A DNA stretch of 48,210 nucleotides from Deltaproteobacteria bacterium. GTDB lineage: Bacteria; Myxococcota; B64-G9. Below the pieces are notes generated by a model, which searched no databases, was not told the origin of the DNA, and worked only from the letters and a program-made list of their open reading frames with translations. Positions 8,308-16,649 of this stretch are shown here, one piece after another (position 1 is the first letter of the stretch; each line of letters starts with the position of its first letter). Location: the NCBI GenBank assembly GCA_019307065.1, contig JAFDKH010000041.1, forward strand, positions 1-48,210. Direction: 5' to 3'. The position numbers and the translations under genes are program-made.

Positions 8308-9219
8308 ATGAGCAACAACGAAAAGATACTGGTGGTCGACGACGACAAGTTCAACGTAACCTTGATGCGCGAGCTGTGCGAAACCGCCGGTTACTCGGTA
8401 ATCGAAGCCCACGACGGAACCGAAGCCGTCAACCTAACCCAGTCCGAAAAGCCCGACTTGCTCCTGCTCGACATAATGATGGCCGGCAAGAATGGGTTCG
8501 AAGTTTGTCAAGAGCTGCGTTCCAAAGAAGAAACGGCCGGAATCCCGATCATTATCGTGACGGCTTTAGACGATCTCGACAGCAAGATGCGCGGAATCGA
8601 GTTGGGAGCCGATGACTACATCACCAAACCGTTCAGACTGTTCGAGGTGCAACGCCGCATTAGAACGGCCCTGGATACGCGCCGTTATCGACGCCAACTC
8701 GAAGAGGCCCATGAACGCCTGAAAAAGCTGGGCGAGATCGACACGCCCGGGCGAATCGGCGGCTATCGTCAGCTGCGTAACGGGATGGAATACGAATTCA
8801 AACGGGCCCAGCGCTATGAACACGCCTTATCGTGTGTCTTGTTCGGTATTGCCGAATACGACTCGGTGCTCAACACGCAGGGCAAGAAAGTTGCCGCCTC
8901 GATGATCAGCGCGGTGGTAACTGTCTTTAAGAACACTCTGCGGGCGGTCGATCGCATCTATCGCGTCGACTACGATCAGTTCATCTTCTTGTTGCCCGAG
9001 ACACCCTCGGTCGGGGCGCGCAAAGCCGTCGAGCGTATTCGCAAAGCGCTCAAAGAGCCCTCCAAGGAAGGCGCACTTTCGATCGCATTCACCGCCGCCT
9101 TGGTGTGTTACCCGCATCCTGAAATCAAGACCGGCCAGGATATCCTCTGGAATGTCAATAATCTCTACAAGCAATCCGGCGACAAGGCCGGCACCCGGCT
9201 GATCGAACTGGATTCGTAA
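8308..9219 (+). CDS. Response regulator: REC domain plus degenerate GGDEF domain
   Basis: 303 residues. REC (1-120) has the acidic pocket VVDDD at 9-13, phospho-acceptor Asp55 in LLLLDIMM, Thr85 and Lys107 in TKPF, so it should be phosphorylated. A helical linker (120-142) leads to a C-terminal domain with GGDEF-like order, but the active-site signature is replaced by DYDQF at 221-225, so cyclase activity is unlikely. Such domains can act as c-di-GMP or GTP sensors or as interaction modules; which one is not known here. AAGGGGT precedes the ATG, 12 bases after dnaB, so it may be cotranscribed. No sensor kinase gene is nearby. Confidence 0.9.
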   Translation: MSNNEKILVVDDDKFNVTLMRELCETAGYSVIEAHDGTEAVNLTQSEKPDLLLLDIMMAGKNGFEVCQELRSKEETAGIPIIIVTALDDLDSKMRGIELGADDYITKPFRLFEVQRRIRTALDTRRYRRQLEEAHERLKKLGEIDTPGRIGGYRQLRNGMEYEFKRAQRYEHALSCVLFGIAEYDSVLNTQGKKVAASMISAVVTVFKNTLRAVDRIYRVDYDQFIFLLPETPSVGARKAVERIRKALKEPSKEGALSIAFTAALVCYPHPEIKTGQDILWNVNNLYKQSGDKAGTRLIELDS

Positions 9220-9277
9220 GCGGGCACCTGGTCTCAGAATCGGTTAATCGCCTATTCGCTCTTTGCTTTTTTGTGAC

Positions 9278-11548
9278 CTAATCGGCCGGGAGGATGAAGC
9301 CGTAGTAGCGGCCCATCCAGTAGGGGGCCAGAACATCGGCCCCGTCCATTTCCCTAATGCCACCGTGGCCGCCGTCCACTTTGAACTGGTTGGTGTTCCA
9401 GCGATCGTTGGCGCGCTCGTCGTAGGGGATGATGTAGCCGTCCGAGCGCATGCGGCCGTCTTGGTTGTAAAACTCCGGCGGTTGGGCCAGATCGAGGCGG
9501 TGGCTGTTGTGCTGGTTCCAGCGGATCATATCGACCGGGGTCAGGCGCAGCCAGCGCGCAGCCAGGCCAAAGTCGGGCTGGTCGCCACCGACGACTGCAT
9601 TAGTCATGTCCCACCAGCCGCCCTGTTGCAGGCGGATGTTCGAGTAAGTGCACCGCCAGCCTTCTAGCCACTTCAGACGCAGTTCGGGGTCTTGTTCGTA
9701 GCGCAACAGCACGAAAAAAGCCTGGGTCGACAGCTCGTCGCCGTCGCCGTGGCCCTGGCGGAACGGGTACTCGCTTTCGTGAATCATGTTCTCGTCGTAG
9801 TGGTGCTCCTCGATCAGGTAGCGCTCGGCTTCCAAGAACTTTTCATCTGAGGTCATGTAGTAGGCCAGAACCAGGATGGCGATCATCTGCCCGGACCGGT
9901 GGCCGCCATCGCCGTACTCGCCGGGGACCGATTCGTTGCAGTAGGCCGGATCGAACTGGCCGTGTTTGGTGACTTCGCCATCGATGTCGAGCAGTTGGTA
10001 GCCGTGATCTATCAGTCCGGAGGCGATGCCGGCCACGTGAGCACGGATACCGGCGCGCTGCTCCTCGTCGGCACACAAGTCATAGGCGTGGCCCATCATG
10101 AACATGTGCGAAGTCACTTCGTCGTTGGAGGTATCGCCCTTGACCCACCACTCGCCGTCGGGGGAAGTAAACCATTCCCCGTCGTCGGGATCGTCGCAAT
10201 CGTCCAGCGGGCAGCCCTCTTTGCGGATCACCGCCCGGGCCAGGAAGTGCTCGGTGCCGGTCAGGGTGCGGAAGCTGAGCATGCGCTCGAGCGACTTGTC
10301 GAAATGGGCCTTGGCCGCCGGATCTCCGGTGACCTGGTAGCGGAAGCACTCTGACAGTATCCAGTAGCAGGTCCAGCCGCCATCGTTGTCCGAGTCCCAG
10401 GGGATGTTGGTCGACAGATCGCCCTTTACCTCCAGGTGAGAGTCGGCCACCGCGCCGTCGCGATCATGGCGCAGTACCACCCGGTCGACGAAGGGTTCCA
10501 GCTTTTGCTCCAGAGTCAGGCGCTGGGCAGTGACCGAGGCCAGGCCTGCGGCAGTAGCAAAATAGATCGGTCCATCGGGAACTGACGGATCGCTGGCCAG
10601 GGCACGCACGTCCTCATTAGGCAACCAGCGCTCGGCATTGTAGACGCGCCACTCGGGCCCGATCCCGCGCTGCATGATCCGATAGGCCCCGCCGCGAGTA
10701 GCCACAATGAAGCCCCCGTCCGAAGCCAGCCCCGCGGCCCGCGGCTGGTCAAGCGGCACCCGGCCGGGCGTAAATTCTTCCACGCTCACTAAGCTTTGCG
10801 AGGAGACACCCGCAATACCGTCCGTGCCGACTACCACAAGGTCCAGCGCCCGGGGCAAGGACACCTGCGCCACCAGTCCGGCCACCGTCCCGACGCCCGG
10901 GTCCAGGGTCCAATCAGGCGCGCCATCGCCGGGCACCGGGTAGGCAGCCACGAAGTCGGCGCCACCCACGAACAAAGTACCGCCCTGCTCGAGCGCAGCA
11001 GTCGCCGGCGAGCCGCCCGCAGGCCAGCTGATCGACCCGGGACCCGCGGCCCAGCCCAAACCCAAATCGGCTAGCAGATAAACCCGGTCGGCTCCTGCTA
11101 CAAGACCGCTGATGATCAGTCCGGCCGGGGCCGGCACTTTCGTTAGGCTGCCCGTGTCGTAGAAATACAGACTGGCAGGGCCGGCCAGTACCAGGCCGCC
11201 TGCGTAAAAAGCCGCTCCGACCAGGTCCGGATCGGCAGCCTCAATCTGAACTATCTGTAACTGGCCCTGATTGTCATGACTGACCAGGCCGCGAGCTGTG
11301 ATCTGGGTGGGAGTTTCGAACCCGGTCAGGCCGGCCGGGGGCAGCAGGACTGAGACCAGCCCACCGATACCGGGTTCTAACTCATTTAACGTGTGGTTGT
11401 ACTCTTGCAAGAAGGAAACATCCACATAAGGGTTCTCGGCCGTGGGCGGCATGAAAGGCTCGAAACCGTTGTCCACCGGTTCCTCTGCGCAGCCGGCTAG
11501 AATTACAAAAAACAGGGCTGTCAGTAATGATCGTAGACACGAACGCAT
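9278..11548 (-). CDS. Large lipoprotein: propeller-like N-half, helical-toroid-like C-half
   Basis: 756 residues from an ATG with AAGGAG five bases upstream inside the end of thiD. A GTG two codons earlier overlaps the thiD stop but is less well placed. The signal peptide ends in lipobox LAGC. Residues about 60-340 show short repeating hydrophobic/Gly stretches such as GGLVLAGPASLYFYD and IYFATAAGLASVT, as in beta-propellers. Residues about 380-756 are rich in Trp, Asp and His (IPWDSDNDGGWTCYWIL, GEYGDGGHRSGQMIAIL) and look like an alpha/alpha toroid. No enzyme family was recognised. Export to the cell envelope is inferred from the lipobox. Confidence 0.85.
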   Translation of the reverse strand: MRSCLRSLLTALFFVILAGCAEEPVDNGFEPFMPPTAENPYVDVSFLQEYNHTLNELEPGIGGLVSVLLPPAGLTGFETPTQITARGLVSHDNQGQLQIVQIEAADPDLVGAAFYAGGLVLAGPASLYFYDTGSLTKVPAPAGLIISGLVAGADRVYLLADLGLGWAAGPGSISWPAGGSPATAALEQGGTLFVGGADFVAAYPVPGDGAPDWTLDPGVGTVAGLVAQVSLPRALDLVVVGTDGIAGVSSQSLVSVEEFTPGRVPLDQPRAAGLASDGGFIVATRGGAYRIMQRGIGPEWRVYNAERWLPNEDVRALASDPSVPDGPIYFATAAGLASVTAQRLTLEQKLEPFVDRVVLRHDRDGAVADSHLEVKGDLSTNIPWDSDNDGGWTCYWILSECFRYQVTGDPAAKAHFDKSLERMLSFRTLTGTEHFLARAVIRKEGCPLDDCDDPDDGEWFTSPDGEWWVKGDTSNDEVTSHMFMMGHAYDLCADEEQRAGIRAHVAGIASGLIDHGYQLLDIDGEVTKHGQFDPAYCNESVPGEYGDGGHRSGQMIAILVLAYYMTSDEKFLEAERYLIEEHHYDENMIHESEYPFRQGHGDGDELSTQAFFVLLRYEQDPELRLKWLEGWRCTYSNIRLQQGGWWDMTNAVVGGDQPDFGLAARWLRLTPVDMIRWNQHNSHRLDLAQPPEFYNQDGRMRSDGYIIPYDERANDRWNTNQFKVDGGHGGIREMDGADVLAPYWMGRYYGFILPAD

Positions 11549-11550
11549 TT

Positions 11551-12318
11551 TCACTCCTTGATCAAAGATGAAAGCGCTGCTGCTTTGATATATTTTCTTA
11601 TGTAGCTTCGCGCGCTGCGCGTCGCTCGGCTGATTGAGTAGCCCTTGGCCAGATAAGCCGCCATAGCCGAAGAGAAGCGACAGCCGGTGCCGCGCACGAC
11701 GTCTGCCTTGATGCGCCTGGCCGAAAATTCGTCGACTTTTTTTCCATCGTACAAGATATCCAGCGGGTCACCCCGGCGATCACCGCCGGTGATGACTACC
11801 GCCCGGGGCCCCAGCTGCCAAAGATCTTTAGCGGCCCGGATCATGTTTCGTTTGTTTTTTATCTTTCTTTTCAAAAGTTTCTCACTCTCGAAAATATTGG
11901 GAGTAATGACCGTCGCCCGCGGAAGTAACATTTTTGAAAGCAGCTTTTGACCGGCTGGGTCGAGTAAATCAGTCCCGGCTGTAGCTTTCATGACCGGGTC
12001 GAGCACGATCGGCAGCTCACCCAGCCCGTCGAGCAACTTAGCCACTCGTCTAACCACGGCCGCCGAACCCAGCATACCGATTTTTACGGCTTTTGGCCTG
12101 CGCTCTTCTATCAGCAGTTCGGCCTGCTCGGCCACCCGAACGCCTGGAAACGGGTAGACACCCGAGACTCGCCTGCGATTCTGGGTGGTCAGGGCCGTAA
12201 TCACTGCACCGGCTTCGACTTTCAGCTCTGCAAAGGTCTCGAGATCTGCCAGAATACCTGCTCCGCCCGATGGATCGAACCCGGCTATCGTCAAACAGTA
12301 AGATTTCATGATCGCCAT
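11551..12318 (-). CDS. thiD: Hydroxymethylpyrimidine/phosphomethylpyrimidine kinase
   Basis: Ribokinase-fold enzyme that phosphorylates HMP and then HMP-P for thiamine synthesis. Motifs: LTIAGFDPSGGAGILADLETF at the N-terminus (substrate loop), KIGMLG, LDPVMKATAG, TPNIFE, VITGGDRRGD, and the catalytic GTGCRFSSAMAA near residue 211. Length 255 aa is normal. The start is uncertain between ATGs at 12318 and 12309; neither has a strong ribosome site. No other thiamine gene and no recognisable TPP riboswitch is adjacent. The next gene downstream is the large lipoprotein, two bases away from the stop codon. Confidence 0.93.
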   Translation of the reverse strand: MAIMKSYCLTIAGFDPSGGAGILADLETFAELKVEAGAVITALTTQNRRRVSGVYPFPGVRVAEQAELLIEERRPKAVKIGMLGSAAVVRRVAKLLDGLGELPIVLDPVMKATAGTDLLDPAGQKLLSKMLLPRATVITPNIFESEKLLKRKIKNKRNMIRAAKDLWQLGPRAVVITGGDRRGDPLDILYDGKKVDEFSARRIKADVVRGTGCRFSSAMAAYLAKGYSISRATRSARSYIRKYIKAAALSSLIKE

Positions 12319-12438
12319 TGTACTCGTCTTTGGGCCGTGGGATAATTTTTTTTGAATATGGCCGGTAGTTTAGGCGACTCATCTAGTATGGGCTCCGTCG
12401 CCGCAATCAAGGCAGGTCTCCGGCCATTTGGAGGCTGG

Positions 12439-13020
12439 ATGTCGCAGAAGCCTGACAGGCTTTCTAAGGCCGACGAGCAAGCTCTGATCGATGATTGCCT
12501 GGCGGGCAACCAGGCCGCCTGGCAGCTGCTGTACGAAAAATACCGTTCAGTAGCCTGGGCGGTGCTGACCCGCGTACTGGGTCATTCGTCTGACTTGGAA
12601 GATCTTGTCCAGACTGTCTTTATCAAAGTTTATCGTTCGCTGCATAAGTTCGAGGGGCGCTCGAAACTGTCGACCTGGCTGTATACTATCTGCATACACG
12701 TTGCCATGGACTATCGCCGAAAGGTCAGTCGCCAGAAAAAAACCACCGATGTCGACGATCTGCCTCAGCTGGCCAGTAATGATCCCGACCCGCACCAGCA
12801 AGCCGAGCGGGCCGAGGCGATCTCGATCTTGGGCCGGGCTCTGTCTAAGATGAAAGAGCCCAAGCGCAATATCATCGTTCTTTACGACATAATGGAGGTT
12901 CCGGCCGATGAAATCGCGTCGATGCTCGGCACTCCGGTGCCAACCGTCCGCTCGCGGCTGTTTTACGCACGCCGTGAGCTGGCCCGTTTGTTGTCTCGAA
13001 CTAAAGGGGTGAAAAAATGA
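12439..13020 (+). CDS. ECF-type RNA polymerase sigma factor
   Basis: 193 residues with region 2 (WQLLYEKYRSVAWAVLTRVLG, LEDLVQTVFIKVYRSLHKFEG, STWLYTICIHVAMDYRRK) and region 4 (LSKMKEPKRNIIVLYDIME, EIASMLGTPVPTVRSRLFYA). It should direct RNA polymerase to a small stress or envelope regulon. The frame is open from 12352, but GGAGG at 12430-12434 sits four bases before the ATG at 12439, which also gives the usual ECF length. Its stop overlaps the start of the next gene by four bases (ATGA), coupling it to its probable anti-sigma factor. Confidence 0.94.
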   Translation: MSQKPDRLSKADEQALIDDCLAGNQAAWQLLYEKYRSVAWAVLTRVLGHSSDLEDLVQTVFIKVYRSLHKFEGRSKLSTWLYTICIHVAMDYRRKVSRQKKTTDVDDLPQLASNDPDPHQQAERAEAISILGRALSKMKEPKRNIIVLYDIMEVPADEIASMLGTPVPTVRSRLFYARRELARLLSRTKGVKK

Positions 13021-14399
13021 AAACTGTAAAATGCCCCTATTCGCCGGACGATCAAGTTCGCTACGCCTACGGCGAAATGGAAGCCAATCAAGCCGCCGCT
13101 TTCGTCGGCCACCTGGAATCCTGTCCGGCTTGCTTAGCAGCCATCAGCCGGTTGAAGGAAGCTGCCGACGTCTGCCGCCTGGCGCGTCAAACAGCGCTAG
13201 ATGAACCCGAGTGGAAAAGGAGTTTCACTCCCGGGTCAATCAAGACCAACAAACCCTGGTGGCACAATCCGCTGGTCTGGCTACCGGTCAGCTCAGTAGC
13301 TTGCGGGGCACTGCTCTGGCTAGTGGTTTGGGCCGCCAGCCGGCCTGCCCAAGTTGAACACCGGCCGGTAATAAAAGTTGCAGCCCACAAGAGACCGCCG
13401 ACCCAACCTGAAGCCCTGGCTGTTAGAGTGGTCGAATTTGAGGGTAGCGCCTATCTGCGCAGCCCCCGGGAAGTCGCCTCACATCCCTTGACCAAGACTG
13501 CCGAAATATTTGCAGGGGACAGGCTCTCGACCACGGCCGGCTCATGGGTACTTTTACAGCTGACTGACGGCAGCCAGGTTCGGCTCGGGCCGGATGCCGG
13601 ATTGAAATTCGAATCAATCGGGCAAGCCGGCGACCGATTCTATTTGCTCAGGGGAGCTGCGGCCTGTCAGGTTACTTCTCGAGCGCCTGAGCGACCTTTC
13701 GTAATTGCATCCGATCCGGCCGAAGCCGAAGTTGTTGGAACAGTCTTGGCCGTGCGCCTGATGAAAAGCGGCGTGCTGGTGGCCGGGGTCGCCAAAGGAA
13801 AGATCAGAATGAATCGCCCCGCCTGCAAGAAACCACCCATTCCGGTTCAAGCCGGTCAACAAGTGATCATTTCTAAAACCGGAGAGCTGTTAAGGACTGA
13901 AGCCCTGGGTAAAGGCATGCGCCAGCTGATGCAACCTATGCTGCCCGATTCAAGCCGGGCAATGCTCAAAACCAGGCCCGCCAACGGCTCGCGAGTGGTC
14001 GCCAAGCCCGATCAGAAACCTGTGCCGGACAAACCGGCCGGACCAGCTGAGCCGAGCGGCCCGATAGCGGTAGAACCCGACAAGAAACTACCGAGTGACT
14101 CAGTTGCCAAAATAGTCGACGAGGTATACCAGGATACTGAATGGATATTCAACGAGCTGCGCAATGAAATTCAACGCGGTAACTACAAGCGCGCTCTCAA
14201 TCGCCTGAACAACTACATTGCCGATCCCGAAAGTCCGGATCGTTCTGAAGCCGTATACTTGAAAGCCGTCTGCTTAGAAAAAATGGGGGAAACTCGGGAT
14301 GCTTTTTTGACTTTTCGTAAATATCTGACCAAGTGGCCGGCCGGTAAGCGGGCCAATAAAGCTCTGGCCGGTCAGATCAGGAACCGCGCCGGGCAGTAA
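13017..14399 (+). CDS. Zinc-finger anti-sigma / FecR-domain transmembrane protein
   Basis: 460 residues in one chain. The cytoplasmic anti-sigma zinc finger has HLESCPAC with His32, Cys36 and Cys39. A TM helix lies at about 82-107. A periplasmic FecR-like domain at about 133-270 contains GDRLSTTAGSWVLLQLTDGSQVRLGPDA and VVGTVLAVR. A Pro/Lys linker follows, then a TPR-like helical end at about 365-455 (NYKRALNRLNNYIAD, AVYLKAVCLEKMGETRDAF). It probably holds the ECF sigma at the membrane and responds to an envelope signal. It overlaps the sigma gene by four bases and overlaps the opposing Fis-type gene by 23 bases at the 3' end. Confidence 0.9.
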   Translation: MKTVKCPYSPDDQVRYAYGEMEANQAAAFVGHLESCPACLAAISRLKEAADVCRLARQTALDEPEWKRSFTPGSIKTNKPWWHNPLVWLPVSSVACGALLWLVVWAASRPAQVEHRPVIKVAAHKRPPTQPEALAVRVVEFEGSAYLRSPREVASHPLTKTAEIFAGDRLSTTAGSWVLLQLTDGSQVRLGPDAGLKFESIGQAGDRFYLLRGAAACQVTSRAPERPFVIASDPAEAEVVGTVLAVRLMKSGVLVAGVAKGKIRMNRPACKKPPIPVQAGQQVIISKTGELLRTEALGKGMRQLMQPMLPDSSRAMLKTRPANGSRVVAKPDQKPVPDKPAGPAEPSGPIAVEPDKKLPSDSVAKIVDEVYQDTEWIFNELRNEIQRGNYKRALNRLNNYIADPESPDRSEAVYLKAVCLEKMGETRDAFLTFRKYLTKWPAGKRANKALAGQIRNRAGQ

Positions 14400-14646
14400 T
14401 TTTCAATACCCGCATGCGGTTACGCAGAGTATTGCGATGGACACCCAGAATCTCGGCAGCCTGATTTCTCATCCCGGCCGAGCGCTGCAGGGCCTCTTCA
14501 ATCAATACTTTTTCTACCTCGGCCAAAACTCTTTTATACAAGTCCGGGATGCGGTGTGAACCCAACCCGTCGAGTAACTGACAAACCTTGCGGCGGACAA
14601 TCCGGGCCAGCGGCAAATCCTCGATTACATTGTTGTCAGGACCCAT
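14377..14646 (-). CDS. Fis-type DNA-binding regulator (HTH_8)
   Basis: 89 residues. The C-terminal half matches the Fis-type helix-turn-helix: VEKVLIEEALQRSAGMRNQAAEILGVHRNTLRNRM. The same module is found in nucleoid protein Fis and at the end of NtrC-type activators; here it stands alone. The N-terminal ~40 residues are basic and helical (LARIVRRKVCQLLDG). The start overlaps the end of the glycosyltransferase gene by 11 bases, so the two are probably one transcript. Its 3' end overlaps the FecR-domain gene in the opposite direction, so antisense effects are possible. Confidence 0.88.
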   Translation of the reverse strand: MGPDNNVIEDLPLARIVRRKVCQLLDGLGSHRIPDLYKRVLAEVEKVLIEEALQRSAGMRNQAAEILGVHRNTLRNRMRVLKITARRGS

Positions 14647-15826
14647 CGGTTCTCTCCTGGTCGTCGAAGACGACCCTGCCCTTCCAGGTAACCCCGCGAC
14701 CTTTACGATGCAGACGGGCCGAACGCACCAGCAGGTAAACAGCCATCAGATTGGCCAGGGGCGCAAAGGGCGTGTAAGCCGGATACCAGCGATTCACACC
14801 GCGCAAGATCGCCTGAAAGATCATCACTAAAAAATATATAGCGACTCCCGCCCAGAGCCAGCCGGACGGCCAGGGCCGGGCCCCGAGCAAGAGCGCCGCC
14901 ATCGATCCCAGCCCAACCAGCGCCGGCCAGAGGCTCATTACCACAGCCAAGCTGACGGCCAGAACCACGCGCGGTAATTTCGATTCGAGAATCATGTAGA
15001 AATTCTTGGCCCAACCTTCTATCAGCGCGGCCAGGTTTACATACATACGGGTCGAAAACAGATCACGGCCCAGGGCCAGAAACATGCGCCCGCCGGCTGC
15101 CACAACGGCCCGTACCAATTCGGTGTCATCGAGGACCTTGCCGCGGATGGCCGCATGGCCACCGGCCTTTTTGTAAATCTGTGAGCGGACCATAATGAAC
15201 TGTCCGTTGCCGAAAACCTCGGGACTGTCGGGATCATTGATCTTGGCCGGCTTGTTGAACAATGCGATCAAGGCCGCCACCGTCGGCTGCATCAAACGCT
15301 CCCAGAAACTCTCGGCCTGCAGGTGAGGGATAATCGTAATCAAGTCGACGTTGCGATCGATAGCCGCCAGTAACGGGGCGCTGATGCTCTGGGCGCTGTG
15401 AATAGTGTCGGCGTCGGTAAAAAGCAGCCATTGCCCGGTCGGTTGCCCCTGGACAACACCTTGATGAACCGCGTTGCATTTTCCAGTCCAGCCGGCGGGC
15501 AGTTCGGTAATCTTGACCAGCCGGACGCGTTTATCCATTTTGCAGAAATTTGCAACGATCGCGGCGGTCTGATCCGACGAGTTGTCGTCGACAACAATGA
15601 TTTCAATATTGCGGTGATCTTGCACCAGCAGTGACTGAATGCAGTTGGAAATATTGGCTTCTTCATCGCGGGCCGGAATGATCACGCTGACTTTGGGAAG
15701 CGGACCCCAACTGGCACCCTCGGCCGGATGAACATGCGGGATATCCCGCAATTCAAACAAGGCCTTGGTGAACAAAAACACCCAGAGTCCACCGATTCCA
15801 ACTGTTATCCAGAAAAGTATAATCAT
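14636..15826 (-). CDS. Family 2 membrane glycosyltransferase
   Basis: 396 residues. An N-terminal TM helix (about 1-24) is followed by a GT-A domain with PKVSVIIPARDEEANI, the nucleotide-binding VVDDNSSDQT, the metal-binding LFTDADT and the acidic DDTEL. Three or more TM helices make up the last ~110 residues. The architecture resembles hopanoid- or carotenoid-associated glycosyltransferases of the HpnB/CrtQ type, but the acceptor cannot be assigned. The start at 15826 is at the edge of the intergenic region shared with the divergent HAD phosphatase gene. It precedes the Fis-type gene with an 11-base overlap. Confidence 0.9.
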   Translation of the reverse strand: MIILFWITVGIGGLWVFLFTKALFELRDIPHVHPAEGASWGPLPKVSVIIPARDEEANISNCIQSLLVQDHRNIEIIVVDDNSSDQTAAIVANFCKMDKRVRLVKITELPAGWTGKCNAVHQGVVQGQPTGQWLLFTDADTIHSAQSISAPLLAAIDRNVDLITIIPHLQAESFWERLMQPTVAALIALFNKPAKINDPDSPEVFGNGQFIMVRSQIYKKAGGHAAIRGKVLDDTELVRAVVAAGGRMFLALGRDLFSTRMYVNLAALIEGWAKNFYMILESKLPRVVLAVSLAVVMSLWPALVGLGSMAALLLGARPWPSGWLWAGVAIYFLVMIFQAILRGVNRWYPAYTPFAPLANLMAVYLLVRSARLHRKGRGVTWKGRVVFDDQERTDGS

Positions 15827-15899
15827 TTACATTATCTCTAGAATTCAATCTCCCCCTAAGATCGTTTCATGTCAAGTATCGCTGTGATAATTTACCCCC

Positions 15900-16553
15900 A
15901 TGAAACCACGTTTCGATCCGATTTTGTTCGATCTGGATGGCACTCTGGTGAATTCGGGCCAGGATATCGCCAACGCCGTCAATCACACGATCGTGAATAT
16001 GGGTCTGACTCCCCTGCCCGACGCTGAACTGCTCAGTTATGTCGGCGACGGCGTGCGTGTATTGATTCAGCGATCGCTGACCCGCCTGGGGCGCGACGAT
16101 GTCGATAAACAGATCGAGGTATTCAGGGCTTATTACAAAGAGCACCATATCGATAATACCTATGTTTACCCGGGTATTATTGAACTACTCGATGAGCTCA
16201 AAGGCGCCCATCTCGGAGTTGTCACAAATAAACCGGGCCACTTTGCCCGGCGGGTAGTCGAAGGCCTCAGCCTGGATCACCATTTTGCAACCCTGGTCGG
16301 CGGCGACGAAACCGATTTGATCAAACCGCATGCAGATCCGTTGCTGGCCGCCTGCAAGAACATGGGCGTCTCGCCCGAAAACGGCATCATGATCGGCGAC
16401 TTTCACAACGACGTCGGCGGCGGTCGGGCGGCCAAAATGACCACCTGCGGAGTAACCTGGGGTTTTGCCGGCAGCCAGTCGGTTATCGAAGCCAAACCGG
16501 ATCATCTGGTCTCCAATGCCAAGGAATTACGCAAAGTAATATTCTTCGGTTGA
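15900..16553 (+). CDS. HAD-family phosphatase, phosphoglycolate phosphatase-like
   Basis: 217 residues with all four HAD motifs: I FDLDGTLVNS near residue 11, II VVTNKP near 107, III Lys in LIKPHADP, and IV IMIGDFHNDV. The helical cap (residues about 20-85) includes YVGDGVRVLIQRSL, as in Gph-type C1-cap enzymes. Phosphoglycolate is the best guess for substrate, but related enzymes act on pyrophosphate or sugar phosphates. It is transcribed away from the glycosyltransferase. The start ATG at 15900 has no strong ribosome site. A T-run follows its stop codon, without a clear stem. Confidence 0.92.
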   Translation: MKPRFDPILFDLDGTLVNSGQDIANAVNHTIVNMGLTPLPDAELLSYVGDGVRVLIQRSLTRLGRDDVDKQIEVFRAYYKEHHIDNTYVYPGIIELLDELKGAHLGVVTNKPGHFARRVVEGLSLDHHFATLVGGDETDLIKPHADPLLAACKNMGVSPENGIMIGDFHNDVGGGRAAKMTTCGVTWGFAGSQSVIEAKPDHLVSNAKELRKVIFFG

Positions 16554-16649
16554 ATTTTTTTTGATCAGCTCCTGCCTGCCCGGCGACTTACAGACAGATC
16601 CTATAGATTCGGACTGAGCACAAATTGCCTATATTAAAGGAGGTAGTCG

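Noticed and set aside
9220..9277. T-run between two convergent genes as a terminator
   Set aside because: The T-run is present but no stable stem precedes it.
11551..12438. Possible TPP riboswitch upstream of thiD
   Set aside because: The conserved CUGAGA and GAUCUGG-type elements are not seen upstream on the minus strand.
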